A stretch of DNA of 64,000 bases, from positions 11,567-75,566 of the forward strand of contig JBQCZP010000006.1 in the NCBI GenBank assembly GCA_052089225.1, read 5' to 3'. Both the position numbers and the translations under genes were made by a program. The stretch is from Nesterenkonia sp052089225 (lineage in GTDB: Bacteria; Actinomycetota; Actinomycetes; Actinomycetales; Micrococcaceae). The notes under the pieces were generated by a model, which was not told the DNA's origin, ran no database searches, and worked only from the letters and a program-made list of their open reading frames with translations. Below, piece after piece: positions 53,138 to 61,783 of the stretch (position 1 is its first letter; every line of letters begins with the position of its first letter).

Positions 53138-55273
53138 CTATTCGGCCCAGTCGGGCATCTCCTTGGCCACGCGGGTCAGCACATCGTAGGTGGCCACCAG
53201 CTCGTCGTGCTGATTGTGCAGCACAGTGTCCCAGCGGACCTGACCGTAGTCGTCGGTCTCCCGCGGAGTGATCTCCTTGGCGGTCAGGGTCACCCGGATG
53301 GAGTCGTCATAGGTCACCGGGGTCATGAAGCTTAGGCTCTCCAAGCCGGTGTTAGCCAGCACCGGTCCCGGCGCAGCTTCGACGAAGAGCCCCGCCGCCC
53401 AGGCGACCAGCAGGTATCCGTGGGCCACTCGGCGTGGGAAGAAGGGGTTGGCCGTGGCGGCCTCCTCATTGGTGTGGGCGTAGAACTTATCCCCGGTGGA
53501 TTCAGCGAACTCCAGGATGTCCTCCAGGTGCACCTTGCGCAGTCCGGAGGCCAGCTGGTCGCCGATCTTCAGCTCCGCGAGCGGCTTGCGGAACGGGTGG
53601 ACCGCACTGCCTGCGGCAATGGACTCCGGGGTGGCGGTGTTCGCCTTCGCGCCCTGGTGCCACACGCCGGTGATGCCGGTGAGCAGATCCGGGGTCCCCT
53701 GGATGGCGGTGCGCTGCATGTAGTGCTTGACCCCACGCATGCCGCCCAGCTCCTCACCGCCGCCTGCACGGCCGGGGCCGCCGTGAACCAGGTGCGGCAG
53801 CGGGGAGCCGTGACCGGTGGAGGTCTTGGCGTCGTCGCGGTCCAGCAGGTGCACCCGCCCGTGGTGGGAACCGATGCCGCGGACAAACTCGCCGGCGACC
53901 TGCGGATCATGGGTGGCCACCGTGGCCACCAGGGATCCTCCGCCCAGTGCGGCCAGCTCGACGGCGTCGTCGATGTCTGAGTAGCCCAGCACTGAGGCCA
54001 CCGGGCCGAACGCCTCCACCTGGTGCACCTCCGGGGTGCGCGCGTCGGTGAACTTCAGGGTGGTCACCGGGTAGAACGCCCCTGCTTCGGCATCGGCGCT
54101 GCCGGTGCCGGTCTTCAGTTCCTCGAAGGACTCCGGCCCGCCGAAGCAGACCTCTCCCCCGGCCTCGACAAGCTGCTGAACAGCCTGAGTGACTTCGTTC
54201 TGCTGGTCCTTCGAGGCCAGGGCACCCACAGTGGTGTCGGCGTCGCGCGGGTCACCCAGCACGGCACGGGACTCCACCCGGGCGCGCAGGGCATCGACGA
54301 CGGCGTCAACGTGCTGGCTGGGCACGATGGCGCGGCGGATCGCAGTGCACTTCTGGCCGGCCTTGGAGGTCATCTCCGCCACCACGGCCTTGATGAAGGC
54401 TTCGAACTCCGGGGTCTCCGGCGTGGCGTCGGGGCCGAGGATCGCGGCGTTGAGCGAGTCGGTCTCTGCGGTGAAACGCACCCCTTCGTGCTGGACGTTG
54501 TAGTGGCTGCGCAGGATCGAGGCAGTCTGCGCCGAGCCGGTGAAGGCGACGTGGTCGCGGTAGTCCAGGTGGTCCAGCAGGTCTCGCGCGGAGCCGGAGA
54601 TCAGCTGGATGGAGCCCTCGGGCAGCAGCCCCGAGTCGACCATGAGCCGCACGCAGGCTTCGGTGACATAGGCGGTCTGGGTGGCCGGCTTCACGATGGT
54701 GGGCACACCTGCGATGAAGCTGGGGGCAAACTTCTCCAGCATGCCCCACACGGGGAAGTTGAAGGCGTTGATCTGCACCGCCGCACCCGGCAGGCGGGTG
54801 TAGATGTGCTCACCGATGAAGCTGCCGTCGCGGGAAAGCTGCTCGATGCTGCCGTCGATGATCACGTTGGAGTTGGGCAGCTCTTTGCGGCCCATGGAGG
54901 AGAGCGCGAAGAGTGTGCCGATGCCGCCGTCGACGTCGACCAGGTGGTCCTTGCGCGTCGCGCCGGTGCGGTCGGAGAGCTCATAGAGCAGCTCCTTGTT
55001 CTCCCCCAGGTGCAGGGCGAGCTTCTTCAGGATCAGAGCCCGCTGGTGAAAGGTCAGCTCGCTCAGGCCGGTCTGACCTGCCGACCGCGCGTAGTCGACC
55101 GCCGCCTTGGTGTCCAGGCCGTCGGTGCAGACGCGGCTGACCAGTTCTGAGGTGGAGGCGTCAAGAACGTCGGTGACCTTCTCCGGGGCCTGCGGGGTCC
55201 ACCATCCGCCCTGAACGAAGCTGGGCAGGATCTGGACCGCCGAAGCGGTTGTCTCGGGGCTCGTCGCAGTCAT
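53138..55273 (-). CDS. paaZ: PaaZ, oxepin-CoA hydrolase / 3-oxo-5,6-dehydrosuberyl-CoA semialdehyde dehydrogenase
   Basis: 711 residues with the two PaaZ domains. The aldehyde dehydrogenase part (about 1-530) has NAFNFPVWGMLEKFAP near 175 and catalytic C309 in GQKCTAIRRA. The MaoC-like hydratase part (about 560-711) has FFPRRVAHGYLLVAWAAGLF with the hydratase His. It opens the ring of oxepin-CoA and oxidises the resulting aldehyde. AGAGGA precedes the ATG. It is monocistronic, with its own PaaR-type operator upstream. Confidence 0.94.
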   Translation of the reverse strand: MTATSPETTASAVQILPSFVQGGWWTPQAPEKVTDVLDASTSELVSRVCTDGLDTKAAVDYARSAGQTGLSELTFHQRALILKKLALHLGENKELLYELSDRTGATRKDHLVDVDGGIGTLFALSSMGRKELPNSNVIIDGSIEQLSRDGSFIGEHIYTRLPGAAVQINAFNFPVWGMLEKFAPSFIAGVPTIVKPATQTAYVTEACVRLMVDSGLLPEGSIQLISGSARDLLDHLDYRDHVAFTGSAQTASILRSHYNVQHEGVRFTAETDSLNAAILGPDATPETPEFEAFIKAVVAEMTSKAGQKCTAIRRAIVPSQHVDAVVDALRARVESRAVLGDPRDADTTVGALASKDQQNEVTQAVQQLVEAGGEVCFGGPESFEELKTGTGSADAEAGAFYPVTTLKFTDARTPEVHQVEAFGPVASVLGYSDIDDAVELAALGGGSLVATVATHDPQVAGEFVRGIGSHHGRVHLLDRDDAKTSTGHGSPLPHLVHGGPGRAGGGEELGGMRGVKHYMQRTAIQGTPDLLTGITGVWHQGAKANTATPESIAAGSAVHPFRKPLAELKIGDQLASGLRKVHLEDILEFAESTGDKFYAHTNEEAATANPFFPRRVAHGYLLVAWAAGLFVEAAPGPVLANTGLESLSFMTPVTYDDSIRVTLTAKEITPRETDDYGQVRWDTVLHNQHDELVATYDVLTRVAKEMPDWAE

Positions 55274-55335
55274 AGGAGTCCTCTCATGCGATTGCGGTGT
55301 GGTTTACGAACACAGTGGTTGACCAGCACACTTCA

Positions 55336-55353
55336 CCTGACCGATCGGTCGGT
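55336..55353. promoter_or_regulatory. PaaR-type operator 3 (paaZ)
   Basis: CCTGACCGATCGGTCGGT, centred about 72 bp before the paaZ ATG, matches the common palindrome at 16 of 18 positions and includes the perfect core TGACCGATCGGTC-type arms. Confidence 0.72.
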
Positions 55354-55423
55354 ATTTCTATGAAGTCTATCGTGCCACCGATCACATGACGAGTGCCCGG
55401 TTCCTGCTGACCCTGCAGGGGCC

Positions 55424-55540
55424 AGCGAGGCTCGCAGCGCAACATCCACCGGGTGATCATTCCAAGTCGCCCCCGGCCCCACGTCCCGTTGCGTTTGAGG
55501 CCGGCGGGAGCGAGGCAACGCAACATCGGGCGGGTGATCA
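55424..55540. repeat. Two direct repeats GCGAGGC...CGCAACATC...CGGGTGATCA
   Basis: Copy 1 covers about 55424-55459 and copy 2 about 55510-55540; both read GCGAGGC, then CGCAACATC, then CGGGTGATCA with small differences between. A GTTGCGTT/AACGCAAC stem-loop links the second copy. They fill most of the 264-bp spacer between paaZ and the Lrp gene. Confidence 0.6.
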
Positions 55541-56074
55541 GGGGCCGTCGTCGTCGGGGCTCATGTGGATCTGCTGGGTGTGGTCATCGAAGATCAGTGC
55601 CGTCTGCGTGGCCTGGACACAGTTCAGCGACTGGATCCGCTCGAAGATCACCCGGCGCAGCTCCTCCACGCTGCTGGTGCGCACCAGCAGCACAGCGTCG
55701 TACTGGCCGCCGACCAGGGCCAGATGGCGCACCGCCGGGTCTTCGGCCAGGGCTCGGCGCAGCACCTCCCAATCGTCCTGCTTCAGCGTGACGAACACGT
55801 AGGCGGCGGTCTCCAAACCGGCGGCACGCGGATCAATGACGGCTGTGTACCCCTTCAGTACCCCCGAGGAGCGCAGCCGGGCGATGCGGTCGTAGGCATT
55901 CGCCCGGGAGAGATGCAGCTGCTCAGCGATGCTGGTCACCGACTGTCGCGCATCTCTGCTCAGCGCAGTGAGGATAGCTTGATCCGTGGCATCCACGCGT
56001 CGCGGCCGCACTGATCGTCGCTGCCCCAACGCCTTGGGCGCCGAAGATTCCTGATCGTCCAACACCCCATTCAT
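55538..56074 (-). CDS. Lrp/AsnC-family regulator, probable regulator of bkd genes
   Basis: 178 residues from the ATG at 56074 (MNGVLDDQESS); the ORF continues upstream over the control region. An N-terminal tail of 28 residues precedes the HTH (SIAEQLHLSRANAYDRIARL), then the RAM domain (ETAAYVFVTLKQDDW; LVGGQYDAVLLVRTSS). It resembles BkdR/Lrp and is divergent from the branched-chain 2-oxoacid dehydrogenase operon, with a palindrome between. Branched-chain amino acids are the expected effectors. The ribosome-binding site is weak. Confidence 0.86.
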   Translation of the reverse strand: MNGVLDDQESSAPKALGQRRSVRPRRVDATDQAILTALSRDARQSVTSIAEQLHLSRANAYDRIARLRSSGVLKGYTAVIDPRAAGLETAAYVFVTLKQDDWEVLRRALAEDPAVRHLALVGGQYDAVLLVRTSSVEELRRVIFERIQSLNCVQATQTALIFDDHTQQIHMSPDDDGP

Positions 56075-56106
56075 GGAAACGGACGATACCACCCCGATTC
56101 CTCCAC

Positions 56107-56125
56107 GTGGACGCAATTCGTCCAC
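56107..56125. promoter_or_regulatory. Lrp operator candidate GTGGACG-N5-CGTCCAC
   Basis: A perfect inverted repeat (arms 56107-56113 and 56119-56125) lies 33 bp before the Lrp gene in the spacer to the bkd operon. Confidence 0.5.
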
Positions 56126-56246
56126 TGTTCTACGCCTGACACAAGAAAAAGTCTGCGATTTCGCCTGCGGGTAGCGGACACATTGGTGCACCGTTCACAC
56201 TTGAAGGGAATATGGTTCAGGTCACATCTGCATACGGGAGAGCCTT

Positions 56247-57182
56247 ATGACCAACAGCACCGCCAACACCACACCAGCCGATGCTGCGGCCGCCGCAGCG
56301 CCGCAGGACCTGGTCGACCACGAGCCGGGCCACGAAAAGGCCGAGCAGGCCGCCAGGATCCAGGAGGCCAGCCGCTCCTTCGGCATCAGCGCCGAACAGT
56401 ATATGCTGCCTGCCGAGCAGCAGATCCAGCTACTGGACCCCGAGGGCGACCTGGTGCCGGAGGATCAGCAGGGCACCGGGCCGGGCCACGAGTACCCGAT
56501 CCCGGAGGACGAGGCGCTGCTGAAGGCCTACGAGGCCCTGGTCGCCGGCCGCCGGGTCAACGACCAGAACTACGCCCTGGTGCGCCAAGGCCGACTGGCG
56601 GTCTACCCCTCCTCACACGGCCAGGAAGCCTGCCAGGTCGGCGCCGCCCTGGCCCTGGGTGAGGGCGACTGGCTCTTCCCCACCTACCGGGACACCGTGG
56701 CGGCAATCGCGCGCGGCGTGGATCCGCTGGAGGTGATGGTCTCCTTCCGCGGCGACTGGCACTGCGGCTACGACCCGCACCAGTACCAGGTCGGGCCCCA
56801 GTCCACCCCGCTGACCACCCAGCTGCTGCACGCAGTCGGCGTTGCCCATGCCGCAAAGCTGCGCGGGGAGGACACGGTGGTGCTGGCCATGTGCGGCGAC
56901 GGCGCCACCAGTGAGGGTGACTTCCACGAGGCGTTGAACTTCGCCGCCGTCTTCGAGGTTCCGGTGGTGTTCTTCATCCAGAACAACGGCTATGCCATCT
57001 CNNNNNNNNNNNNNNNNNNNNNNNNNNNNNNNNNNNNNNNNNNNNNNNNNNNNNNNNNNNNNNNNNNNNNNNNNNNNNNNNNNNNNNNNNNNNNNNNNNN
57101 NCCGACTGCGCAGCTGCGCGAACAGCGTGAGAAGCTCGCCGACGAGCTGCAGCGCTCCACCACCGAGGAGGGGGCCAACTGA
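56247..57182 (+). CDS. bkdA: Branched-chain 2-oxoacid dehydrogenase E1 alpha, interrupted by a gap
   Basis: The thiamine-diphosphate motif starts at GDGATSEGDFHEALNFA (217) and ends at QNNGYAIS near residue 252, where the 100-N gap begins. The normal remaining C-terminal half is mostly missing: only QLREQREKLADELQ and the end survive after the gap. GGGAGAG precedes the ATG. The family decarboxylates 2-oxoacids from valine, leucine and isoleucine. The stop (TGA) overlaps the ATG of the E1 beta gene by one base. A pyruvate dehydrogenase-type reading is possible, but the Lrp neighbour favours bkd. Confidence 0.88.
   Translation: MTNSTANTTPADAAAAAAPQDLVDHEPGHEKAEQAARIQEASRSFGISAEQYMLPAEQQIQLLDPEGDLVPEDQQGTGPGHEYPIPEDEALLKAYEALVAGRRVNDQNYALVRQGRLAVYPSSHGQEACQVGAALALGEGDWLFPTYRDTVAAIARGVDPLEVMVSFRGDWHCGYDPHQYQVGPQSTPLTTQLLHAVGVAHAAKLRGEDTVVLAMCGDGATSEGDFHEALNFAAVFEVPVVFFIQNNGYAIXXXXXXXXXXXXXXXXXXXXXXXXXXXXXXXXXXPTAQLREQREKLADELQRSTTEEGAN
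57002..57101. other. Assembly gap (100 N) in the E1 alpha gene
   Basis: 100 N. Family length suggests roughly 300 bp or more are missing. Confidence 0.95.
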
Positions 57183-58225
57183 TGAGCACCGCAACCGCCG
57201 CGAAGACGGCCACCACCACCTTCGCCTCCGCGCTGAACACCGCGATGTCTGACGCGATGGAGCAGGACCCCTCCGTCGTCGTCTTCGGTGAGGACGTCGG
57301 CACCCTCGGCGGGGTCTTCCGCATCACCGACGGGCTGACCAAACGCTTCGGCGCCGACCGCTGCTTCGACACTCCCCTGGCCGAGTCCGGAATCGCCGGC
57401 ATGGCTGTTGGGATGGCAATGAACGGGATGCGCCCGGTCATCGAGATGCAGTTCGACGCCTTCGCCTACCCCTCGCTGGAGCAGGTCTTCAGCCACATCG
57501 CCAAGATGGCCAACCGGACCCGCGGGCGAGTGAGGCTGCCGATCGTCATCCGCATCCCCTACGGCGGCGGCGTCGGCGGGGTGGAGCACCACTGCGACTC
57601 CTCCGAGGCCTACTACGCGCACACCGCCGGGCTGAAGGTCTTCACCCCCGCCAGCGTCGACGACGGCTACCGCATGCTGCGCGAAGCCATCGACACCGAT
57701 GACCCGGTGGTGTTCTTCGAGCCCAAGAAGCTCTACTGGTCCAAGGCTGAGGAGGACCTCTCGGCTCTGCGTCAGCAGTACGAGACCCCCTCCTCCGGCG
57801 AGGACCTCAGCGTGGGGCCGCAGGGCGCCGCCCGGGTGGTTCGCGAAGGGACCGACGTCTCACTGATCAGCTACGGGCCCTCCGTCTCCACTGTGCTCAA
57901 GGCCGCCGAGGCCGCCGCCGAGGAGGGAATCTCCGCTGAGGTCCTGGATCTGCGCAGCATCGTGCCCTTCGACGATGAGGCGCTGCAGCGCACGGTGAAC
58001 AAGACCGGGCGCGCCGTAGTGGTCGCAGAGGCGCAGGGCTTCGTCTCGGTGGCCAGCGAGATCGTCGCACGGATCCAGGAGCGCTGCTTCCACTCCCTGG
58101 CCTCGCCCGTGCTGCGGGTGACCGGCTTCGACATCCCATATCCGTCCCCGAAGCTGGAGACCCACCACCTGCCCGACGTCGACCGGATCCTCGACGCCCT
58201 CGACGAACTGCAGTGGGAGGACTGA
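57182..58225 (+). CDS. bkdB: Branched-chain 2-oxoacid dehydrogenase E1 beta
   Basis: 347 residues. Transketolase-like pyrimidine-binding part: VVFGEDVGTLGGVFRIT near 35, PLAESGIAGMAVGMAMNG near 67. The C-terminal domain has LRSIVPFDDEA near 257 and VVVAEAQGFVSVASEI near 280. It pairs with E1 alpha in the 2-oxoacid decarboxylase. It is complete. One base separates its stop from the E2 start. Confidence 0.93.
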   Translation: MSTATAAKTATTTFASALNTAMSDAMEQDPSVVVFGEDVGTLGGVFRITDGLTKRFGADRCFDTPLAESGIAGMAVGMAMNGMRPVIEMQFDAFAYPSLEQVFSHIAKMANRTRGRVRLPIVIRIPYGGGVGGVEHHCDSSEAYYAHTAGLKVFTPASVDDGYRMLREAIDTDDPVVFFEPKKLYWSKAEEDLSALRQQYETPSSGEDLSVGPQGAARVVREGTDVSLISYGPSVSTVLKAAEAAAEEGISAEVLDLRSIVPFDDEALQRTVNKTGRAVVVAEAQGFVSVASEIVARIQERCFHSLASPVLRVTGFDIPYPSPKLETHHLPDVDRILDALDELQWED

Positions 58226-58226
58226 G

Positions 58227-59584
58227 ATGACCATCTTCAACCTGCCCGATCTGGGCGAGGGCCTGACCGAGGCCACGCTGCTGAGCTGGCTGGTCGCTGA
58301 GGGCGAGACCGTGGAGGTCGACCAGCCGATCGCTGAGGTCGAGACCGCCAAGTCCGCCATCGAGGTGCCCAGCCCATACGCCGGAACCGTGCACACCCTG
58401 CATGGGAGGACCGGCGAAACCCTGGAGGTCGGCAGCCCGCTGATCACCGTCACCACCGAAGACGACGCCGACTCCCCCGGCCAGCCCTCCGCCGACGGCC
58501 GCTCAGGTGCGCTGTCCTACCGTGAGGAGGAGCGGGCCGGCACCGCAGTGGCCGAATCCCAGGACNNNNNNNNNNNNNNNNNNNNNNNNNNNNNNNNNNN
58601 NNNNNNNNNNNNNNNNNNNNNNNNNNNNNNNNNNNNNNNNNNNNNNNNNNNNNNNNNNNNNNNNNGGCTCCGCGGGTCTCTTCGCCGCTGGTGCGTCAGC
58701 TGGCTCGCCGCGACGGTGTGGACCTGCGCTCCATCAGCGGATCGGGTCGCCAAGGGCTGATCATGCGTCGCGACGTCCTCGCCGCCGGGGAACAGGCCGC
58801 GCCCACTGAAGCCGGGGCACCGCAGAAACGCGAGGCCGCACAACGAGATGCCGCAGCCGCAGCTGTGGACTCCCGCACTGGTCTGGCCATCCGCGAGCGC
58901 GTAGCCGTCACCGGTATGCGCAAAGCGATCGCGGCGAAGATGTCGCAATCTCGCCGCGAGATTCCCGAGGCCACAGTGTGGCAGGACGTCGATGTCACCG
59001 CGCTGTTGGACATGCGAGAGCAGCTCAAGGCCGACGGCGGGCGTCCGCCCTCAGTCCTGGCTTTCCTCTCCCGCTTCGTCGTCGCCGGTCTGCAGCGTTA
59101 CCCGGAGTTGGCCGCGCGGATCGAGCACACCGACACCGGGGATCAGATCGTGCACTTCGAGGGCATCAACCTGGGCTTCGCCGCCCAGACTGAGACCGGC
59201 CTGGTGGTACCTGTGGTGCGAGAAGCCCAGCGGCTCTCCGCGCGGGGGCTGAACACTGAGATCCGCAGGCTGGCAGAATCGGCGCGCGACGGCGACATCA
59301 GCACCAAGGAGATGTCCGGCGGCACTTTCACCGTCAACAACTACGGCGTATTCGGCTCCGACGGCGCCACCCCGATCATCAACCACCCCGAGGCCGCCAT
59401 CTTGGGCATCGGGAGGATCATCGACCGGCCCTGGGCCGTGGACGGCGAGCTGGCGGTGCGCAAGGTGACGACCCTGACACTGGCCTTCGATCACCGAGTC
59501 TGCGACGGCGGGGCGGCAGGCGGCTTCCTCAACTTCGTGGCCACCTGCATGGGAGACCCCACCACCGCCCTAACCGATCTCTGA
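58227..59584 (+). CDS. bkdC: Dihydrolipoamide acyltransferase (E2), interrupted by a gap
   Basis: The lipoyl domain (1-80) has the lipoylated K42 in VETAKSAIEV. The gap falls in the linker. After it, the subunit-binding domain SSPLVRQLARRDGVDLRSIS (continuing to MRRDVL) and the catalytic domain with HRVCDGG near the end are in a frame different from the N-terminus relative to the N run; this is an artefact of the gap size. It transfers the acyl group to CoA. No E3 gene is in the window, so lipoamide dehydrogenase must come from elsewhere. Confidence 0.9.
58566..58665. other. Assembly gap (100 N) in the E2 gene
   Basis: 100 N lying between the lipoyl and subunit-binding domains, where a Pro/Ala-rich linker (and perhaps a second lipoyl domain) would be; such repeats are a common cause of assembly breaks. 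Confidence 0.95.
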
Positions 59585-59715
59585 GAGGCCGGCGAATTCT
59601 GAGGCCGCCTCATGATGTGACCATATATTGCGCCTATGTCGGAGACTGCTCCACTAGGATCGATATCGGACTATGACCAGTGATTGACGCCATAGTCACC
59701 CCATGACAAGGTATT

Positions 59716-59733
59716 AGTGAACGATCGGTCAGT
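59716..59733. promoter_or_regulatory. PaaR-type operator 4 (thiolase operon)
   Basis: AGTGAACGATCGGTCAGT, or ACTGACCGATCGTTCACT on the other strand, matches the common palindrome at 16 of 18 positions. It ends four bases before the GGAGGT ribosome-binding site of the thiolase. Confidence 0.75.
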
Positions 59734-59749
59734 TAATCGGAGGTCTGCC

Positions 59750-60952
59750 GTGTCCCAATCCGCCTTTCTCGTCTCAGGAACTCGTACGCCGGTGGGTCGG
59801 TACGGCGGTGCGCTTTCGGCAGTGCGCCCCGATGACCTGGCCGCGCTGGTGATCCGCCAGGTGGTGGAGGAGTCCGGTGTGCCCTCTTCTGAGGTGGATG
59901 AGGTGATTCTGGGCAACGCCAACGGTGCTGGTGAGGAGAACCGCAATGTCGCCCGTATGGCCTGGCTGCTGGCCGGCTACGAGGACACGGTTCCCGGTAT
60001 GACAGTGAACCGGCTGTGCGCCTCAGGCATGTCGGCCATTGCCTCGGCGCAGCAGATGATCGCCGCCGGTGCCGCCGATATCGTCGTCGCCGGTGGGGTG
60101 GAGTCCATGTCCCGGGCGCCGTGGGTGATGGCCAAGCCGCAGAAGGCCTTCGCCGGCCCCGGTGAGGTGGTGGACACCTCGATCGGTTGGCGGTTTGTGA
60201 ACCCCAAGCACCTGCAGCACGATAAGCGCACCTATTCCATGCCGGAGACCGCAGAAGAGGTCGCGACAGTCGATGGCATCACCCGTGAGGACGCCGACGC
60301 CTTCGCCCTGCGCTCCCAGCAGCGCGCCGCTGAGGCGATGAGCTCCGGTCGGCTGGCCCGAGAGATCACCCCAGTCGAAGTACCCGGCCGCAAGGGTGCT
60401 GTCACCGTGGTGGACACTGATGAGGGCCCCCGCCCGGAGACCACCCTGGAGGGCCTGGGCAAGCTGCGCTCGGTGGTCACCCCCGACGGTGTGGTCACCG
60501 CCGGCAACGCATCCTCCCTCAACGACGGCGCCTCCGCGGTGATCGTGGCCTCCGAGCGTGCCGTCGAGAAGTACGGCCTCAAGGCCCGCGCTCGGGTGGT
60601 GGGCTCGGCGAACGCCGGGGTGCCGCCGCAGGTCATGGGGATCGGCCCGGTGCCGGCGACCCAGAAGGTGCTGGAACGCTGCGACTGGCAGTTGGAGGAC
60701 CTGCAGGCCGTAGAGCTCAACGAAGCCTTCGCCACCCAGTCGCTGGCCTCCATGCGCCGGCTGGGCGTGGATGAGGAGATCGTCAACACCGACGGCGGCG
60801 CCATCGCCCTGGGCCATCCGCTGGGCTCCTCCGGCTCCCGGATCGTGCTGACCCTGCTGCGCCGACTCGAGGACGACGGGCTCACCCGCGGCCTGGCCAC
60901 GATGTGCGTCGGCGTGGGTCAGGGATCGGCGATGCTCATCGAGAAGGTCTGA
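59750..60952 (+). CDS. paaJ: 3-Oxoadipyl-CoA / acetyl-CoA thiolase, PaaJ-like
   Basis: 400 residues from the GTG at 59750 with TCGGAGGT 5 bases upstream; the ORF's earlier GTG at 59717 lies in the operator. C90 (NRLCASG) is the acylated cysteine; NEAFATQSLA, GGAIALGHPLGSSGSR and MCVGVGQG carry the other catalytic residues. Length and motifs match PaaJ/PcaF. It cleaves 3-oxoadipyl-CoA to succinyl-CoA and acetyl-CoA. It heads the operon with the hydratase (5 bp) and the dehydrogenase. Confidence 0.87.
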   Translation: MSQSAFLVSGTRTPVGRYGGALSAVRPDDLAALVIRQVVEESGVPSSEVDEVILGNANGAGEENRNVARMAWLLAGYEDTVPGMTVNRLCASGMSAIASAQQMIAAGAADIVVAGGVESMSRAPWVMAKPQKAFAGPGEVVDTSIGWRFVNPKHLQHDKRTYSMPETAEEVATVDGITREDADAFALRSQQRAAEAMSSGRLAREITPVEVPGRKGAVTVVDTDEGPRPETTLEGLGKLRSVVTPDGVVTAGNASSLNDGASAVIVASERAVEKYGLKARARVVGSANAGVPPQVMGIGPVPATQKVLERCDWQLEDLQAVELNEAFATQSLASMRRLGVDEEIVNTDGGAIALGHPLGSSGSRIVLTLLRRLEDDGLTRGLATMCVGVGQGSAMLIEKV

Positions 60953-60957
60953 GCCCG

Positions 60958-61779
60958 ATGCAGCTGGACACCGAGGACTTCACTGCGCTGAGCGTCACTG
61001 AGAGCGACGACCGGCTGCACGCGCAGCTGAATCGGCCCGAGGTCCGCAACGCGATCGACTCCACGATGATCACCGAGCTGCACGCGGTCTGCGATCATCT
61101 GGAGGCCAGCCCAAAGGTCCTGATCCTTTCGGGAACAGAGTCCGGCGGCAAGGGCATATTCGCCTCCGGGGCCGACATTTCTCAGCTGCGGCAGCGGCGT
61201 CGTGATGATGCGCTGCGCGGGATCAACTCCGCCGCCTTCGACCGGTTGGCGAAGCTGCCGATGCCGGTGATCGCCGCGCTGGACGGCTTCGCTCTGGGCG
61301 GCGGCGCCGAACTGGCCTGGGCCGCCGACTTCCGGGTCGCCACCCACCAGGTGAAGATCGGCCAGCCGGAAACCGGCCTGGGGATCATCCCCGCCGCCGG
61401 CGCCCTGTGGCGGCTGAAGGACCTCACCGGAGAGGCCATGGCCAAAGAGATCCTCTTCGCCGGGCGCATTCTCTCCGCAGACGAGGCGCTGACCCACGGG
61501 CTGGTCTCCTCACTGCACGAGCCGGATGACCTCCTCGACGCCGCACACGACCTGGCAGACCGCATCGGCAAGCAGGACCCGCTGGCCGTGCAGGTCTCCA
61601 AACGAGTCTTCGCCATGCCCCGGGAGGCCCACCCGCACGTGGACAACCTCGCCCAGGCCATCCTCTTCGAGTCTGAGGCGAAGTTCGACCGGATGCAGGC
61701 CTTCCTCGACAAGAAGGCCAAACGGGCAGAGCAGCCCGCAAACGACGCGAACGAGACGAATGACACGAAGGAATCCTGA
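60958..61779 (+). CDS. paaF: Enoyl-CoA hydratase, PaaF-like
   Basis: 273 residues from the ATG at 60958. Crotonase fold: oxyanion loop FASGADISQL near 64-73, catalytic Glu in GGGAELAWAAD near 118, and GQPETGLGIIPAAGALWRL with the second Glu. The C-terminal tail is Asn/Asp/Glu-rich and low complexity. In this operon it should hydrate 2,3-dehydroadipyl-CoA. It ends 4 bp before the dehydrogenase start. Confidence 0.86.
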   Translation: MQLDTEDFTALSVTESDDRLHAQLNRPEVRNAIDSTMITELHAVCDHLEASPKVLILSGTESGGKGIFASGADISQLRQRRRDDALRGINSAAFDRLAKLPMPVIAALDGFALGGGAELAWAADFRVATHQVKIGQPETGLGIIPAAGALWRLKDLTGEAMAKEILFAGRILSADEALTHGLVSSLHEPDDLLDAAHDLADRIGKQDPLAVQVSKRVFAMPREAHPHVDNLAQAILFESEAKFDRMQAFLDKKAKRAEQPANDANETNDTKES

Positions 61780-61783
61780 TCTG

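Noticed and set aside
58227..59584. Frameshift in the E2 gene
   Set aside because: The frame change coincides with a fixed-length 100-N gap, so it is not evidence for a mutation.
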